DNA of 64,000 nucleotides from Mesorhizobium sp. SARCC-RB16n (GTDB lineage: Bacteria > Pseudomonadota > Alphaproteobacteria > Rhizobiales > Rhizobiaceae): contig NZ_ML703271.1 in NCBI RefSeq assembly GCF_008520305.1, positions 62,001 to 126,000 of the forward strand, given 5' to 3'. A model generated the notes under the pieces. It was given only the letters and a program-made list of their open reading frames with translations. It made no database searches and was not told the origin of the DNA. Positions within the stretch are counted from its first letter, which is position 1; every line of letters starts with the position of its first letter. This document shows positions 52,722 to 60,936 of this stretch, in pieces. The position numbers and the translations under genes were made by a program.

Positions 52722-53510
52722 TCAAGATGCAACGATGAGTTCGGGACCCTTTTGCGAGAGCGCTTCGACAAGCGCGAGGTCGGGGTCGGCATCGACGATT
52801 ACGCCTGCGGCACGTTCGAAATTCGGAATCCTGAGCGGCGTCAGCTTGCCGAACTTGCTGCTATCGAGGACGAAATAGGCCTTGCCGGCAAGGGCGATCA
52901 TGCGGCCGCGCTGTTCGGCGCCGGCACGGGTGAAGTCGGTGACCTCCCCGTCCGGAGACAGTGCCCCGCCGCCGAGAAAGGCGACGTCGACGCGAAAGCG
53001 GGCCATCGCATCGAGCGTGTCGATGCCGGAAGCCGCTTCCTCGCCCGGGTCGATCTCGCCGCCCAGCACGTGCACGCGCATGCCGGGGACATGGCACAGA
53101 TGCAGCGCTATTTTCAGGCTGGCCGTGCAGATCGTCAGATCGCGCAGTTCCGTCAGGGCATGCGCGACGGCCAAAGTGGTGGTGCCGGAATCGAGAAAGA
53201 CCACCATGCCATCCCTGACCAAGCCGGCCGCCGTCCTGCCGATCGCCGCCTTGCCGGCGGCATTTTCCTGGCTTCGCAGGCTCATCGCCGGTTCACTCGG
53301 CTCGAAGCTGGCAGCCCCGCCATGTACGATGCCGAGCCTGCCCTGGTCCGACAGCAGCTTCAGATCACGGCGGATGGTTTCGCGCGACACGTCGAAGAAC
53401 TCGGCCAACTCGGCGACACTGACGGAACCCTGGGCGCTCAGCCGCCTCAGGATCTCGTCGTGGCGGCGCGGGGCAAGGGCGCGCACCGGCAGGCGGGAGA
53501 CGGGAGACAT
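52722..53510 (-). CDS. DeoR-family transcriptional regulator
   Basis: Regulator of 262 residues: N-terminal helix-turn-helix (RRHDEILRRLSAQGSVSVAELAEFFDVSRETIRRDLKLLSDQGRLGIVHGGA, about 15-67) and a C-terminal DeoRC sugar-isomerase-like sensor domain (IGRTAAGLVRDGMVVFLDSGTTTLAVAHAL onward). It is transcribed directly before the FAD/folate enzyme and probably regulates it. DeoR regulators usually bind phosphorylated sugars or related small phosphates; a phosphonate ligand is conceivable but not shown. Confidence 0.87.
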   Translation of the reverse strand: MSPVSRLPVRALAPRRHDEILRRLSAQGSVSVAELAEFFDVSRETIRRDLKLLSDQGRLGIVHGGAASFEPSEPAMSLRSQENAAGKAAIGRTAAGLVRDGMVVFLDSGTTTLAVAHALTELRDLTICTASLKIALHLCHVPGMRVHVLGGEIDPGEEAASGIDTLDAMARFRVDVAFLGGGALSPDGEVTDFTRAGAEQRGRMIALAGKAYFVLDSSKFGKLTPLRIPNFERAAGVIVDADPDLALVEALSQKGPELIVAS

Positions 53511-53596
53511 GGCGATCCCTTATGTCGAGCATTGATGTTGCAATATGTGGCAGCGAACCGGTCCGCTGGCAACCGTGCGCGGCCCTGCCCTCGCGC

Positions 53597-53756
53597 TCAG
53601 GATTTTCGCGACAACCCGCCGCCCTCTATCGCATTGACGAGTGTGTCGCTGCCTTCACGAAGATGCTGTCTCAGAACGCCCACGGCCTTCTTGCCGTCGC
53701 GCTGACGGCAAGCGGCCAGCAGGCCGCGATGCTCCGTCTGCGCACGTGCTCCTATG
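53597..53756 (-). pseudogene. Truncated C-terminus of a GntR/FCD regulator
   Basis: On the minus strand a frame ending with TGA at 53597-53599 reads EHRGLLAACRQRDGKKAVGV followed by LRQHLREGSDTLVNAI, the unmistakable last helices of an FCD domain of a GntR regulator (HxxLLxAC, DxxxAVxxLRxHL). Only about 50 codons remain. The similarity stops at about 53750, exactly where the acyltransferase gene ends. No start or N-terminal part is visible nearby. It is a remnant, probably cut by the event that brought in the acyltransferase gene. Confidence 0.75.
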
Positions 53757-54867
53757 CCGACGTGGCCAGCCTATCCCCGACCGGGTTCAGATCAGCAATT
53801 CGCGGCACCGCATATCTCATGCGCATGCGCAAGAACGGTGCCTCGATACAGGTGTAGCTGAGGTAGCCGATCGGGATTGTCGCAAGAAAGCACAAGGCGG
53901 ACCAAAGGCAAGCAACGTAGAAATTGCTGATACTCATGATGTTCGCGTCGATGAACGCCGCCAATTGCATGACGAAGAACAGGTGCAGGAGATAGATCGA
54001 ATAGCTGTAAGCTCCCGCTTTCTCCAGGATCTTGAACGGCAGGCTTGTCCGCGTTCTTGAAAAGCTGGTGTCGTAATAGGCGATGCCGAATGCGTAGGCC
54101 GCCGCCTCCAAGGTCGGCAAGATGATCCATATCCAATGGGGCGAGGGATAACCGCCAAGTTGGTAAAATCCGCCAGCGGCATCGAACCACCAGAAGAACC
54201 CTGAAAATGCGATGAGAACAGCCAGCGCCAGCCAATGCCGATCCTTCGCACGGAGATGAAAGGCAAGAATGCCGGCCACAAACTGATCGGCATGGCCGAT
54301 GATGGTCGTGGACGCCGCCAACTGCACCTCGCCGAGGTCGGTATAGAGTGCAGATCTTAGCAAAATGGTTGCCGCGATGAACAGCAGAGGGGCGAACGGA
54401 AATCGCCTGGACGCCATCAGCAGGAATGGAAGCAGAACGTAGAAATGCGCTTCGACGGTTATGGACCAGCCACCGTTCGGAAGAGTGGGAAAGACGAGGC
54501 CCTTGCCGACATCGGTGAAATACTCGTCCAGAGGCTGGCCAGCGAGATGCCTGCGGCAGGCCTCGATGACGATGACGGCCAGCAGAAGCGGCAGCAGCCT
54601 CAGCGCCCGGTTGGCAAAGAACGGCAAATAGTTGACCTGTCTTCCGTCAAGCAGCTTGGCAAAAAGATAGCCCGAGAGCGCCATGAACAGCGAAACGCCG
54701 GTGTGTCCTTCGTCCAGAAGGCTGAAGACTGGCAGAGCCGGTACGAACCCATAGGGGACGGGGCCATCGGGAGACTGATGAAGGAAATGCCAGGTGAAGA
54801 CCAGGAAAGCCGCAAGGCCCCGAACATGGTCAAGCGCCGGATAATGTTTTCCAGTCGAAGACTTCAT
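53752..54867 (-). CDS. Acyltransferase-3 family membrane protein
   Basis: Integral membrane acyltransferase of 371 residues with about ten hydrophobic segments. The N-terminal motif YPALDHVRGLAAFLVFTWHFLHQ (catalytic His region) and VSLFMALSGYLFAKLL are diagnostic of the acyltransferase-3/OafA group, which O-acylates sugars of surface polysaccharides or Nod factors. Codon use and base composition look more AT-rich than the neighbours, and the gene ends exactly at a broken GntR gene. Both point to horizontal acquisition. It has no functional link to the flanking catabolic operons. Confidence 0.82.
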   Translation of the reverse strand: MKSSTGKHYPALDHVRGLAAFLVFTWHFLHQSPDGPVPYGFVPALPVFSLLDEGHTGVSLFMALSGYLFAKLLDGRQVNYLPFFANRALRLLPLLLAVIVIEACRRHLAGQPLDEYFTDVGKGLVFPTLPNGGWSITVEAHFYVLLPFLLMASRRFPFAPLLFIAATILLRSALYTDLGEVQLAASTTIIGHADQFVAGILAFHLRAKDRHWLALAVLIAFSGFFWWFDAAGGFYQLGGYPSPHWIWIILPTLEAAAYAFGIAYYDTSFSRTRTSLPFKILEKAGAYSYSIYLLHLFFVMQLAAFIDANIMSISNFYVACLWSALCFLATIPIGYLSYTCIEAPFLRMRMRYAVPRIADLNPVGDRLATSA

Positions 54868-55151
54868 GATTCAGACCAAATGCCCGCCCTTTGGACGACG
54901 GTTGCCGCGCTGCGTCGTTTGTAGTTGCGTCAGCAACGGCACCGCAGCGAGGATAACTCGCCTACATCTCCCACTTTGCCGCGCCTCTCGTTAATTTAGA
55001 CTTCTATTTATTGTGAAAGTTTACTTCCGGCACACCCCAGCGACCATATAGCGTCCCAAGCGCAATCGTCGCGAAAAAGGGGTACGACCCAGCCTCATGC
55101 GATGAGCGGAGCGTCGACGTCTCTTCCCTGCCTATGCACAGACTGCTTTGC
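54868..55151. other. Intergenic region between eutE and acyltransferase genes
   Basis: 284 bp with no gene visible. An AT-rich tract at 54992-55022 could hold the acyltransferase promoter (minus strand). I see no clear terminator for the ectoine operon that ends at 55152. Confidence 0.5.
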
Positions 55152-56153
55152 TCAATCGACCTTTACGGCGACCACCGCGGCGCAGTCGCCGGCCTTGACC
55201 AGGCCTGGGAAATGCCGCGCCGCCAGCATGCCAGACATTTTCGCCCGGATGTCCTGCGGAGCAACGCCGGTGCGGCCGGTGGAATGGATGCGCGCCAGCA
55301 CCGCGCCTTCTTCGACAGGCCCGCCAAGATCGACCATGGTTTCTATCATGCCGTCGTCTTCGGCGAAGCAGAAGCAATCTCCCGACGGCATGTCCAGCCA
55401 CTGGGTTCTGCCCGTTTCGACCGCCCCGGCGACGATACCTGCATGACGCAGCACGTTGAGGATGCCGCGCCGGGCGATCCGCACCGTCTCGGCTCGCGAT
55501 GTGCCGCCGCCGCCGAGCTCGGTGGTGACGAAGACCTTGCCCATCTCTTCGGCCGCCGTGTCATACATGCCGATCGCATCGATCTCGGTCATGCGCATCG
55601 AGAACGGTGCCGAGAATGCCGCCACCGCGGCAAAGGCTTTCTGCTCCAGCGCCTTGTCGGGCAAAGTGTGGGCGGCGCAGAACGGCACGAAATCCAGCGT
55701 TTTGCCGCCGGAATGGAAGTCGAAGACGATGTCCGCGCGGGGGAGCAACTCGCGTTGGAAATAGTCGGCGATCTTCTGCGTCACCGTGCCGTCGGGCCGG
55801 CCGGGAAAGCTGCGGTTCATGTTGCCCTTGTCGATCGGCGAGGTGCGGGTGCCCGCCCGGAAAGCCGGATAGTTCATCGCCGGCACGATGATCACCGTGC
55901 CGCTGACCTGGCCGGGATCGAGCGTGCGGGCGAGTTCGTAGAGCGCCAGCGGCCCTTCATACTCGTCGCCATGGTTGCCGCCGGTCAGCAGCGCCGCCGG
56001 CCCCTTGCCATTGCGGATGACGCAGATCGGAATCATCACCGAGCCCCAGGCCGAGTCGTCGCGGCTATAGGGCAGGCGCAGGAAGCCATGCTGGATGCCG
56101 TCACGATCGAAATCGACGGTCGGCGCGACCGGCGACGGGCGAAGACTGGACAT
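55152..56153 (-). CDS. eutE: N-alpha-acetyl-L-2,4-diaminobutyrate deacetylase
   Basis: Zinc deacetylase of 333 residues of the succinylglutamate desuccinylase/aspartoacylase family, also called DoeB. Zinc ligands His and Glu are in TGGNHGDEYEGPLAL and the third His in IVFDFHSGGKTLDF; GNMNRSFPGRPDGTVTQ and VTTELGGGG are typical of DoeB. It removes acetate from the ring-opened ectoine to give 2,4-diaminobutyrate. The start at 56153 lies six bases after the eutD stop; the longer open frame overlaps eutD. Last gene of the ectoine operon. Confidence 0.88.
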   Translation of the reverse strand: MSSLRPSPVAPTVDFDRDGIQHGFLRLPYSRDDSAWGSVMIPICVIRNGKGPAALLTGGNHGDEYEGPLALYELARTLDPGQVSGTVIIVPAMNYPAFRAGTRTSPIDKGNMNRSFPGRPDGTVTQKIADYFQRELLPRADIVFDFHSGGKTLDFVPFCAAHTLPDKALEQKAFAAVAAFSAPFSMRMTEIDAIGMYDTAAEEMGKVFVTTELGGGGTSRAETVRIARRGILNVLRHAGIVAGAVETGRTQWLDMPSGDCFCFAEDDGMIETMVDLGGPVEEGAVLARIHSTGRTGVAPQDIRAKMSGMLAARHFPGLVKAGDCAAVVAVKVD

Positions 56154-56158
56154 CGGGC

Positions 56159-57337
56159 TCAATCCTTCACCACCAGCTTGCGCGGCACATTGGCCAGGCA
56201 CTCCACACCGGTTTCGGTGATCAGGATGGACTCGGTGATCTCCAGCCCCATTGTCTCCAGCCAGAGACCGGTCATGAAATGGAAAGTCATGCCGGGCTTG
56301 AGCTCGGTCCGATCGCCGGGGCGCAGGCTCATCGTGCGTTCGCCCCAGTCCGGCGGATAGGAAAGCCCGATCGAATAGCCGGTGCGGTTGTCCTTGACGA
56401 TACCGTATTTCTTCAGCACGGCAAAGAAGGCATTGGCGATGTCCTCGCAGGCATTGCCTGGTTTCGCGGCCGCCAAGCCCGCCTCCATGCCTTCCAGCGT
56501 CGCCTTCTCGGCATCGAGGAATTCCTGCGTCGGTTTGCCGAGGAAGACGGTGCGCGACAGCGGGCAATGATACCTGTTGTAGCAGCCGGCGATCTCGAAG
56601 AACGTGCCCTCGCCCCGCTTCATCGGCTGGTCGTCCCAGGTCAGATGCGGCGCCGAGGCGTCCGCGCCTGACGGCAGCAGCGGAACGATCGCTGGGTAAT
56701 CGCCGCCGATGCCGTCCACGCCGCGCGTGCCGGCATCGTAGATCTCGGCGACGAGATCGCATTTGCGCATGCCGACTTCGATCTTGTCGACGATGCGCTG
56801 GTGCATCGCCTCGACGATACGGGCGGCCTTGCGCATATAGTCGATCTCGGTCGGGCTCTTTACCGCGCGCTGCCAGTTGACCAGCGCGGTGGCGTCGACG
56901 AAGCGGGCATTGGGCAGATGCTTCTGCAGGGCGGCGAAGGCGGCGGCGGAGAACCAGTAATTGTCCATCTCGACGCCGACGGTGAGCTTGCCCCAGCCGC
57001 GATCGCTCAGCACGCTCGACAGGAAGTCCATCGGGTGGCGTTCGGTCGACTGCACATAGTGGTCAGCGTAGCCGACGATGTTGTCGTGGGCGAGATAGGC
57101 AGTGCGCTTGGCGCCGTTGGCGTCCTGGCCACGACCATACCAGACCGGCTCGCCCGACGGGGGCACGATGACGGCCTGGTGCACATAGAACGACCAGCCA
57201 TCATAACCGGTCAGCCAGGCCATGTTGGAGGGATCGCTGACGATCAAAAGATCGACGCCCTTCGCCTCCATGGCTTTCCGTGTCTTGGCGAGGCGCTCCG
57301 CATATTCGCTTCGCGAGAATTTCAGGTTCGGCTGCAT
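56159..57337 (-). CDS. eutD: Ectoine hydrolase
   Basis: M24-fold (creatinase-like) hydrolase of 392 residues, also called DoeA, which opens the ectoine ring to N-acetyl-diaminobutyrate. The N-terminal domain has EYAERLAKTRKAMEAKGVDLLIVSDPSNMAWLTGYDGWSFYVHQ. In the C-terminal pita-bread domain the first two metal-binding Asp of true M24 peptidases are missing: the motifs read GTFFEIAGCYNRYHCPLSRTV, with Glu and Cys instead, as expected for this branch rather than a prolidase. The start is MQPNLKFSRSEY with GAGG upstream; the frame continues upstream through a repeat. Confidence 0.88.
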   Translation of the reverse strand: MQPNLKFSRSEYAERLAKTRKAMEAKGVDLLIVSDPSNMAWLTGYDGWSFYVHQAVIVPPSGEPVWYGRGQDANGAKRTAYLAHDNIVGYADHYVQSTERHPMDFLSSVLSDRGWGKLTVGVEMDNYWFSAAAFAALQKHLPNARFVDATALVNWQRAVKSPTEIDYMRKAARIVEAMHQRIVDKIEVGMRKCDLVAEIYDAGTRGVDGIGGDYPAIVPLLPSGADASAPHLTWDDQPMKRGEGTFFEIAGCYNRYHCPLSRTVFLGKPTQEFLDAEKATLEGMEAGLAAAKPGNACEDIANAFFAVLKKYGIVKDNRTGYSIGLSYPPDWGERTMSLRPGDRTELKPGMTFHFMTGLWLETMGLEITESILITETGVECLANVPRKLVVKD

Positions 57338-57360
57338 TTGTTGGTCCTCGTTTGTTGGGA

Positions 57361-57396
57361 CTGGAGCCGGTTCAACTCCGTTGAATCCGGCTCCAG
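57361..57396. repeat. Palindromic hairpin between eutC and eutD
   Basis: CTGGAGCCGG (57361-57370) and CCGGCTCCAG (57387-57396) pair perfectly, with an inner TTCAA/TTGAA stem. A run of seven T follows on the plus strand only; both flanking genes run on the minus strand, so it is not a terminator for them. It sits just beside the AGCATGATC-type repeat and may be part of the same mobile palindromic unit. Confidence 0.7.
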
Positions 57397-57409
57397 GTAG
57401 TTTTTTTGT

Positions 57410-57462
57410 GGGAGCATGATCCACCGGGAAAACCGGTTGCCACTGTTCGGGATCATGCTCCC
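57410..57462. repeat. Palindromic repeat with AGCATGATC ends, copy 2
   Basis: GGGAGCATGATC (57410-57421) and GATCATGCTCCC (57451-57462) are perfect 12-bp ends around an inner GAAAACCGGTT segment and TTCGG. The same ends and inner GAAAACCGG occur at 50137-50183. It is in the eutC-eutD gap, about ten bases after the eutC stop, and would be transcribed as a hairpin. Confidence 0.8.
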
Positions 57463-57472
57463 GCGGCCGGCA

Positions 57473-58465
57473 TCAGCTTTCAAACATGGTTCCGGCTTTC
57501 GCGGCCAGCGCGCGGTCGCGGGCGAGCGTGGCGATCGCCGTATCCTGCACACCGGTGCCGGTAAGATCGGCGATGGTGATGTCGCTGGCCGAGCGCCGGC
57601 CATGTTTCGCGCCGGCGATGATCTGGCCCAACTCGGTCACATCCGTCTCGGCAGCCATCACGCCCGCCGCGATGGCATGGTGCAGTTCGCCCAGCCGCCG
57701 CGTCTGTTTCGCGCTGTCGGCGACATAGAGATCGGCCATGCGCAGGATTGCCGGCGCGATCTCGTTCTTGTGCTCGGCGTCGGACCCCATGGCGGTGATG
57801 TGCTGGCCGGTCGAGACAAACCCCGCTTTGATCAGCGGTTCGGTCGATGGCGTGGTGGTGACGATAATGTCGGCGCCGGCAACAGCGTCGGCCGCTTCGG
57901 GTTCGGCGCGCACGTCGATGCCGAGCCTTTCGCGCAAGGTAGCAGCGGCCGTCTCCGCCTTGGCGGCATCGCGTGCCCAGATGCGGGCCTGCGTTATCGG
58001 CCGCACCAGCTTCAGGGCTTCGAGCTGCAGCCCGGCCTGGATGCCGGCACCGAAGATCGCGGCGACGGAGGAGTCCGGTCGTGACAGATGCTTGGCCGCA
58101 ACGGCTCCGGCGGCAGCGGTGCGGACGTCGGTGAGATAGCCATTGTCGAGCAGCAAGGCTTCGACCAGGCCGGTTCTGGCTGACAAAAGCACCATCATGC
58201 CGTTGACGCTGGGCAGACCGAGCTTGGGATTGTCGAAGAAGCCGGGACTGATCTTGATGGCGAAGCCATCGATACCGGGGACATAGGCCGTCTTCACGTC
58301 GACCTCGCCGCGATGCTCGGGGATGTCGAGCCGCAGGATCGGCGGCATCGCCACCGGCAGGGTGGCAAGCGCACGGAAAGCATTTTCGACGCAGGCGACG
58401 GCATCGAGATCGAGCATCACGATCGTGCGCAGTTCAGCTTCGGTGAGGATCGTCATCCTGCTCAT
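57473..58465 (-). CDS. eutC: Ornithine-cyclodeaminase-family protein of the ectoine operon
   Basis: Cytoplasmic NAD-binding protein of 330 residues in the ornithine cyclodeaminase/mu-crystallin family. LDIPEHRGEVDVKTAYVPGIDGFAIKISPGFFDNPKLGLPS contains the conserved Lys, TAAAGAVAAKHLSR and the Rossmann motif AIFGAGIQAGLQLEAL follow. In ectoine clusters EutC with EutA and EutB is proposed to handle hydroxyectoine-derived intermediates. The ATG at 58465 overlaps the eutB stop (ATGA), which fixes the start over 58474. Confidence 0.86.
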   Translation of the reverse strand: MSRMTILTEAELRTIVMLDLDAVACVENAFRALATLPVAMPPILRLDIPEHRGEVDVKTAYVPGIDGFAIKISPGFFDNPKLGLPSVNGMMVLLSARTGLVEALLLDNGYLTDVRTAAAGAVAAKHLSRPDSSVAAIFGAGIQAGLQLEALKLVRPITQARIWARDAAKAETAAATLRERLGIDVRAEPEAADAVAGADIIVTTTPSTEPLIKAGFVSTGQHITAMGSDAEHKNEIAPAILRMADLYVADSAKQTRRLGELHHAIAAGVMAAETDVTELGQIIAGAKHGRRSASDITIADLTGTGVQDTAIATLARDRALAAKAGTMFES

Positions 58466-59454
58466 GCGGCACACTCCGAAATCGATGGTATCTCCCCGCA
58501 GACTATCTTCCGGTGCAGTTGCATGTCGATGTTGCGGCCGGAAAGCAGAACCACCACCGGCCCCTCCGCCTTGACCTTGCCGGCGAGCAGCGCCGCGATG
58601 CCTACCGCACCGGCTCCTTCGACGATCTCGCGTTCCTGTTCATAGGCATGGCGAATGCCGGCGGCGATCTCGTCCTCACTGAGCAGGACGACGTCATCGA
58701 GCAGGTCGCGGCACATGGTGAAGGTCAGTCGGTTGTCAAGGCCAATGCCGCCGCCGAGCGAATCCGCCAGCGTCGGCAGTTCCTCGACCAGCACGGGACG
58801 GCCCGCATCGAGGCTGGCCTTCATTGCCGCTCCGCGCGCCATCGAGATGCCGACCACTTTTGTCCCGGGGCGGATGCCCTTGACGGCGGCCGCTACACCC
58901 GAGGCCAATCCACCTCCAGACAGTTGCACCAATACCAGAGCGGCGTTAGGCACCTGCTCGATGATTTCCAACCCAAGCGTGCCTTGACCGGCAATGATGG
59001 CCGGATGGTCGAAGGGCGGCAGCATGACAAGTCCCTCCTCCGCCACCAGCCGCTCGACCTCTTGCTGGGCATCGTCCTGGCTGTTGCCGACGATACGGAT
59101 TTCCGCGCCGAGGCGGCGGATTTCGTCGAGTTTATTCTTGGGTACCAGTCGAGACATGCAGATCACCGCACGCATGTCCTCGAGCTTCGCCGCGTGGGCG
59201 AGCGCACGGCCATGATTGCCGGTCGATGCCGCAACGACGCCGCGCGCCTTCTCCTCGGCATCAAGCGAAGCGACGGCGTTCGAAGCGCCGCGCAGCTTGA
59301 AGCTGCCGGTGATCTGGCGGTGCTCGAGCTTGAGATGGATCGGCACGTCCATTCGCTCGGAGAGACCCGCCGAAAGTACGGTCGATGTACGCTCGACCTT
59401 GTCTGCAATTCGCTCGCGCGCGGCACGGATATCGCCAAGGGTCACTGTTGCCAT
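58462..59454 (-). CDS. eutB: Threonine-dehydratase-like PLP enzyme of the ectoine operon
   Basis: Fold-type II PLP enzyme of 330 residues. The Schiff-base Lys54 is in TGSFKLRGASNA, the substrate loop is STGNHGRALAHAAK, and the phosphate-binding glycine loop is SGGGLASGVAA. In hydroxyectoine utilisation EutB is thought to dehydrate/deaminate a hydroxylated diaminobutyrate derivative. The frame runs upstream to 59739 but the ATG at 59454, five bases after the eutA stop, gives the family length. Confidence 0.88.
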   Translation of the reverse strand: MATVTLGDIRAARERIADKVERTSTVLSAGLSERMDVPIHLKLEHRQITGSFKLRGASNAVASLDAEEKARGVVAASTGNHGRALAHAAKLEDMRAVICMSRLVPKNKLDEIRRLGAEIRIVGNSQDDAQQEVERLVAEEGLVMLPPFDHPAIIAGQGTLGLEIIEQVPNAALVLVQLSGGGLASGVAAAVKGIRPGTKVVGISMARGAAMKASLDAGRPVLVEELPTLADSLGGGIGLDNRLTFTMCRDLLDDVVLLSEDEIAAGIRHAYEQEREIVEGAGAVGIAALLAGKVKAEGPVVVLLSGRNIDMQLHRKIVCGEIPSISECAA

Positions 59455-59459
59455 GATCG

Positions 59460-60239
59460 TCAATCGCGCGGCAAGGGCAGCGTCATCAGACGGCCGAATT
59501 CGGGATGGGCCGTCTCGTCGCTGCAAAGGCGCAGGCAGTTCCAGGCGGTAGCCTGGTTGCTGGTCACCACCGGGCGGCCGATCGCCTGTTCCATGCCGGT
59601 GACCGCGAGCGCACCGCGTAGCGCCGTGCAGGAGACGAACAGCGCGTCCGCCTGCGGATGCATCGCCCGGCGCGCGACATCGACAAGCGCTGCCGGAGCA
59701 ATGCGCGCCATCTCGCGGTCGTCCTCGAAGCCGAGGCAAGTAAAGCTTAGGATTTCGAAGCCACGTTCGGCGAAATAGGTCGCCATCGGCCTGGAGGTTT
59801 CGAGCGTATAGGGCGTGAGGATGCTGATCCTGCGCACGCCGAAGGCGTTCAGCCCGCGCACGCCAGCCATCGGCGGAGTGACAACAGGTACGCCTGGCTT
59901 GGCGGCCTGGATCGCCGTCTCGATCTCGGCGTCGCCAATCACCACCGATGCCGACGTGCAGGAATAGCAGATTGCGTCGAGCGGCTCGTCCGGCAGGATC
60001 AAGGCAGCGCCCGCCGTCAGCGCCGGCTGCATCTTGCGCAAGTTCTCAGGCGTCGTCGGATTGGCATAGGGAATGCGCGCGACATAGACGCCGATCCGTT
60101 CGCTCGCCACCATGCGGCGAAAATCCGGCTCGGTCGTATGGTCGGTGGCAAGGATGATGAGGCCGACGCGCCGCTCCAACGGTCGTTCATCGAGCGCTGG
60201 CCGGTTGGGCACAAGCTTGATCTCGGGCAAGGGCTTCAT
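59460..60239 (-). CDS. eutA: Asp/Glu racemase or arylmalonate-decarboxylase-like protein of the ectoine operon
   Basis: Protein of 259 residues in the Asp/Glu/hydantoin racemase superfamily. The paired catalytic cysteines are seen in ICYSCTSASVVIG (about 90-102) and LFVSCTALRG (about 200). VGLIILATDHTTEPDF near the N-terminus matches EutA/maleate isomerase-like members. It probably changes a stereocentre in the hydroxyectoine branch. It starts four bases downstream of ehuD and precedes eutB by five bases. Confidence 0.86.
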   Translation of the reverse strand: MKPLPEIKLVPNRPALDERPLERRVGLIILATDHTTEPDFRRMVASERIGVYVARIPYANPTTPENLRKMQPALTAGAALILPDEPLDAICYSCTSASVVIGDAEIETAIQAAKPGVPVVTPPMAGVRGLNAFGVRRISILTPYTLETSRPMATYFAERGFEILSFTCLGFEDDREMARIAPAALVDVARRAMHPQADALFVSCTALRGALAVTGMEQAIGRPVVTSNQATAWNCLRLCSDETAHPEFGRLMTLPLPRD

Positions 60240-60242
60240 CTT

Positions 60243-60902
60243 TTATCTTTCGATCTTGCCGTAGCGGCGTTCCAGCCAGCGCAGCAGCACGACCGAAATC
60301 AGGCTGATGGCGAGGAAGAAGGCACCGACCAACGTGATCGGCTCGAGGTAGCGATAGTAGGTGTTGGCGACGCTTTTTGCCTGGTTCATCAATTCCAGTA
60401 CGGTGATCGCCGAGAGCAGCGGCGTCTCCTTGAACATGGCGATGAAGTAGTTGGCCAATGCCGGGATCATCGGCGGAATGGCCTGCGGGATGATGATGTG
60501 GGACCAGGTCTGCCGGGTGCTGAGATTGCAGGCCTTGGCGGCTTCCCACTGGCCACGCGGTACATTGTCGATGCCGGCGCGGTAGACCTCCGCCGTGTAG
60601 GTGCCGTAATGCAGGCCGAGCCCAATGACCCCAGCGACCAGCGGCGGCAGCAGGATGCCGATGTCGGGCAGCACGTAGAAGATGAAATAGAGCTGTACCA
60701 GGAGCGGTGTGCCGCGGATGAATTCGGCCACCCAGCCGACGGTACGCGACAGCGCCTTGTTGGGCGAGCGGCGCGCCAGCGCGATGCCCAAGCCGACGAT
60801 CGCCGCCAGCACCGAGCCGAGCAGCGTCGCCAGGATGGTGATCTTCACCCCCTGGATCAGCGTCGGCAGGATCTGCCGGACAAAATCCCAATCCCAATCC
60901 AT
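60243..60902 (-). CDS. ehuD: Ectoine/hydroxyectoine ABC importer permease
   Basis: Polar-amino-acid-type permease of 219 residues with about five spans. ILPTLIQGVKITILATLLGSVLAAIVGLGIAL opens the protein; RGTPLLVQLYFIFYVLP and the EAA loop VPRGQWEAAKACNLSTRQTWSHIIIPQAIPP are canonical. The frame begins with TTG at 60914; the ATG at 60902 (MDWDWDF) is more likely, although no strong ribosome site is visible for either. It pairs with EhuC. Confidence 0.88.
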   Translation of the reverse strand: MDWDWDFVRQILPTLIQGVKITILATLLGSVLAAIVGLGIALARRSPNKALSRTVGWVAEFIRGTPLLVQLYFIFYVLPDIGILLPPLVAGVIGLGLHYGTYTAEVYRAGIDNVPRGQWEAAKACNLSTRQTWSHIIIPQAIPPMIPALANYFIAMFKETPLLSAITVLELMNQAKSVANTYYRYLEPITLVGAFFLAISLISVVLLRWLERRYGKIER

Positions 60903-60936
60903 CAGCGAGCCCAATTCATCGGGAATGCCCTTGCCA

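Noticed and set aside
56159-57337. Xaa-Pro dipeptidase
   Set aside because: The fold is M24, but the metal-ligand Asp positions are not conserved and the operon is clearly for ectoine, so ectoine hydrolase is preferred.
57361-57407. Rho-independent terminator between eutC and eutD
   Set aside because: The T-run follows the stem only on the plus strand, whereas all adjacent genes are on the minus strand.
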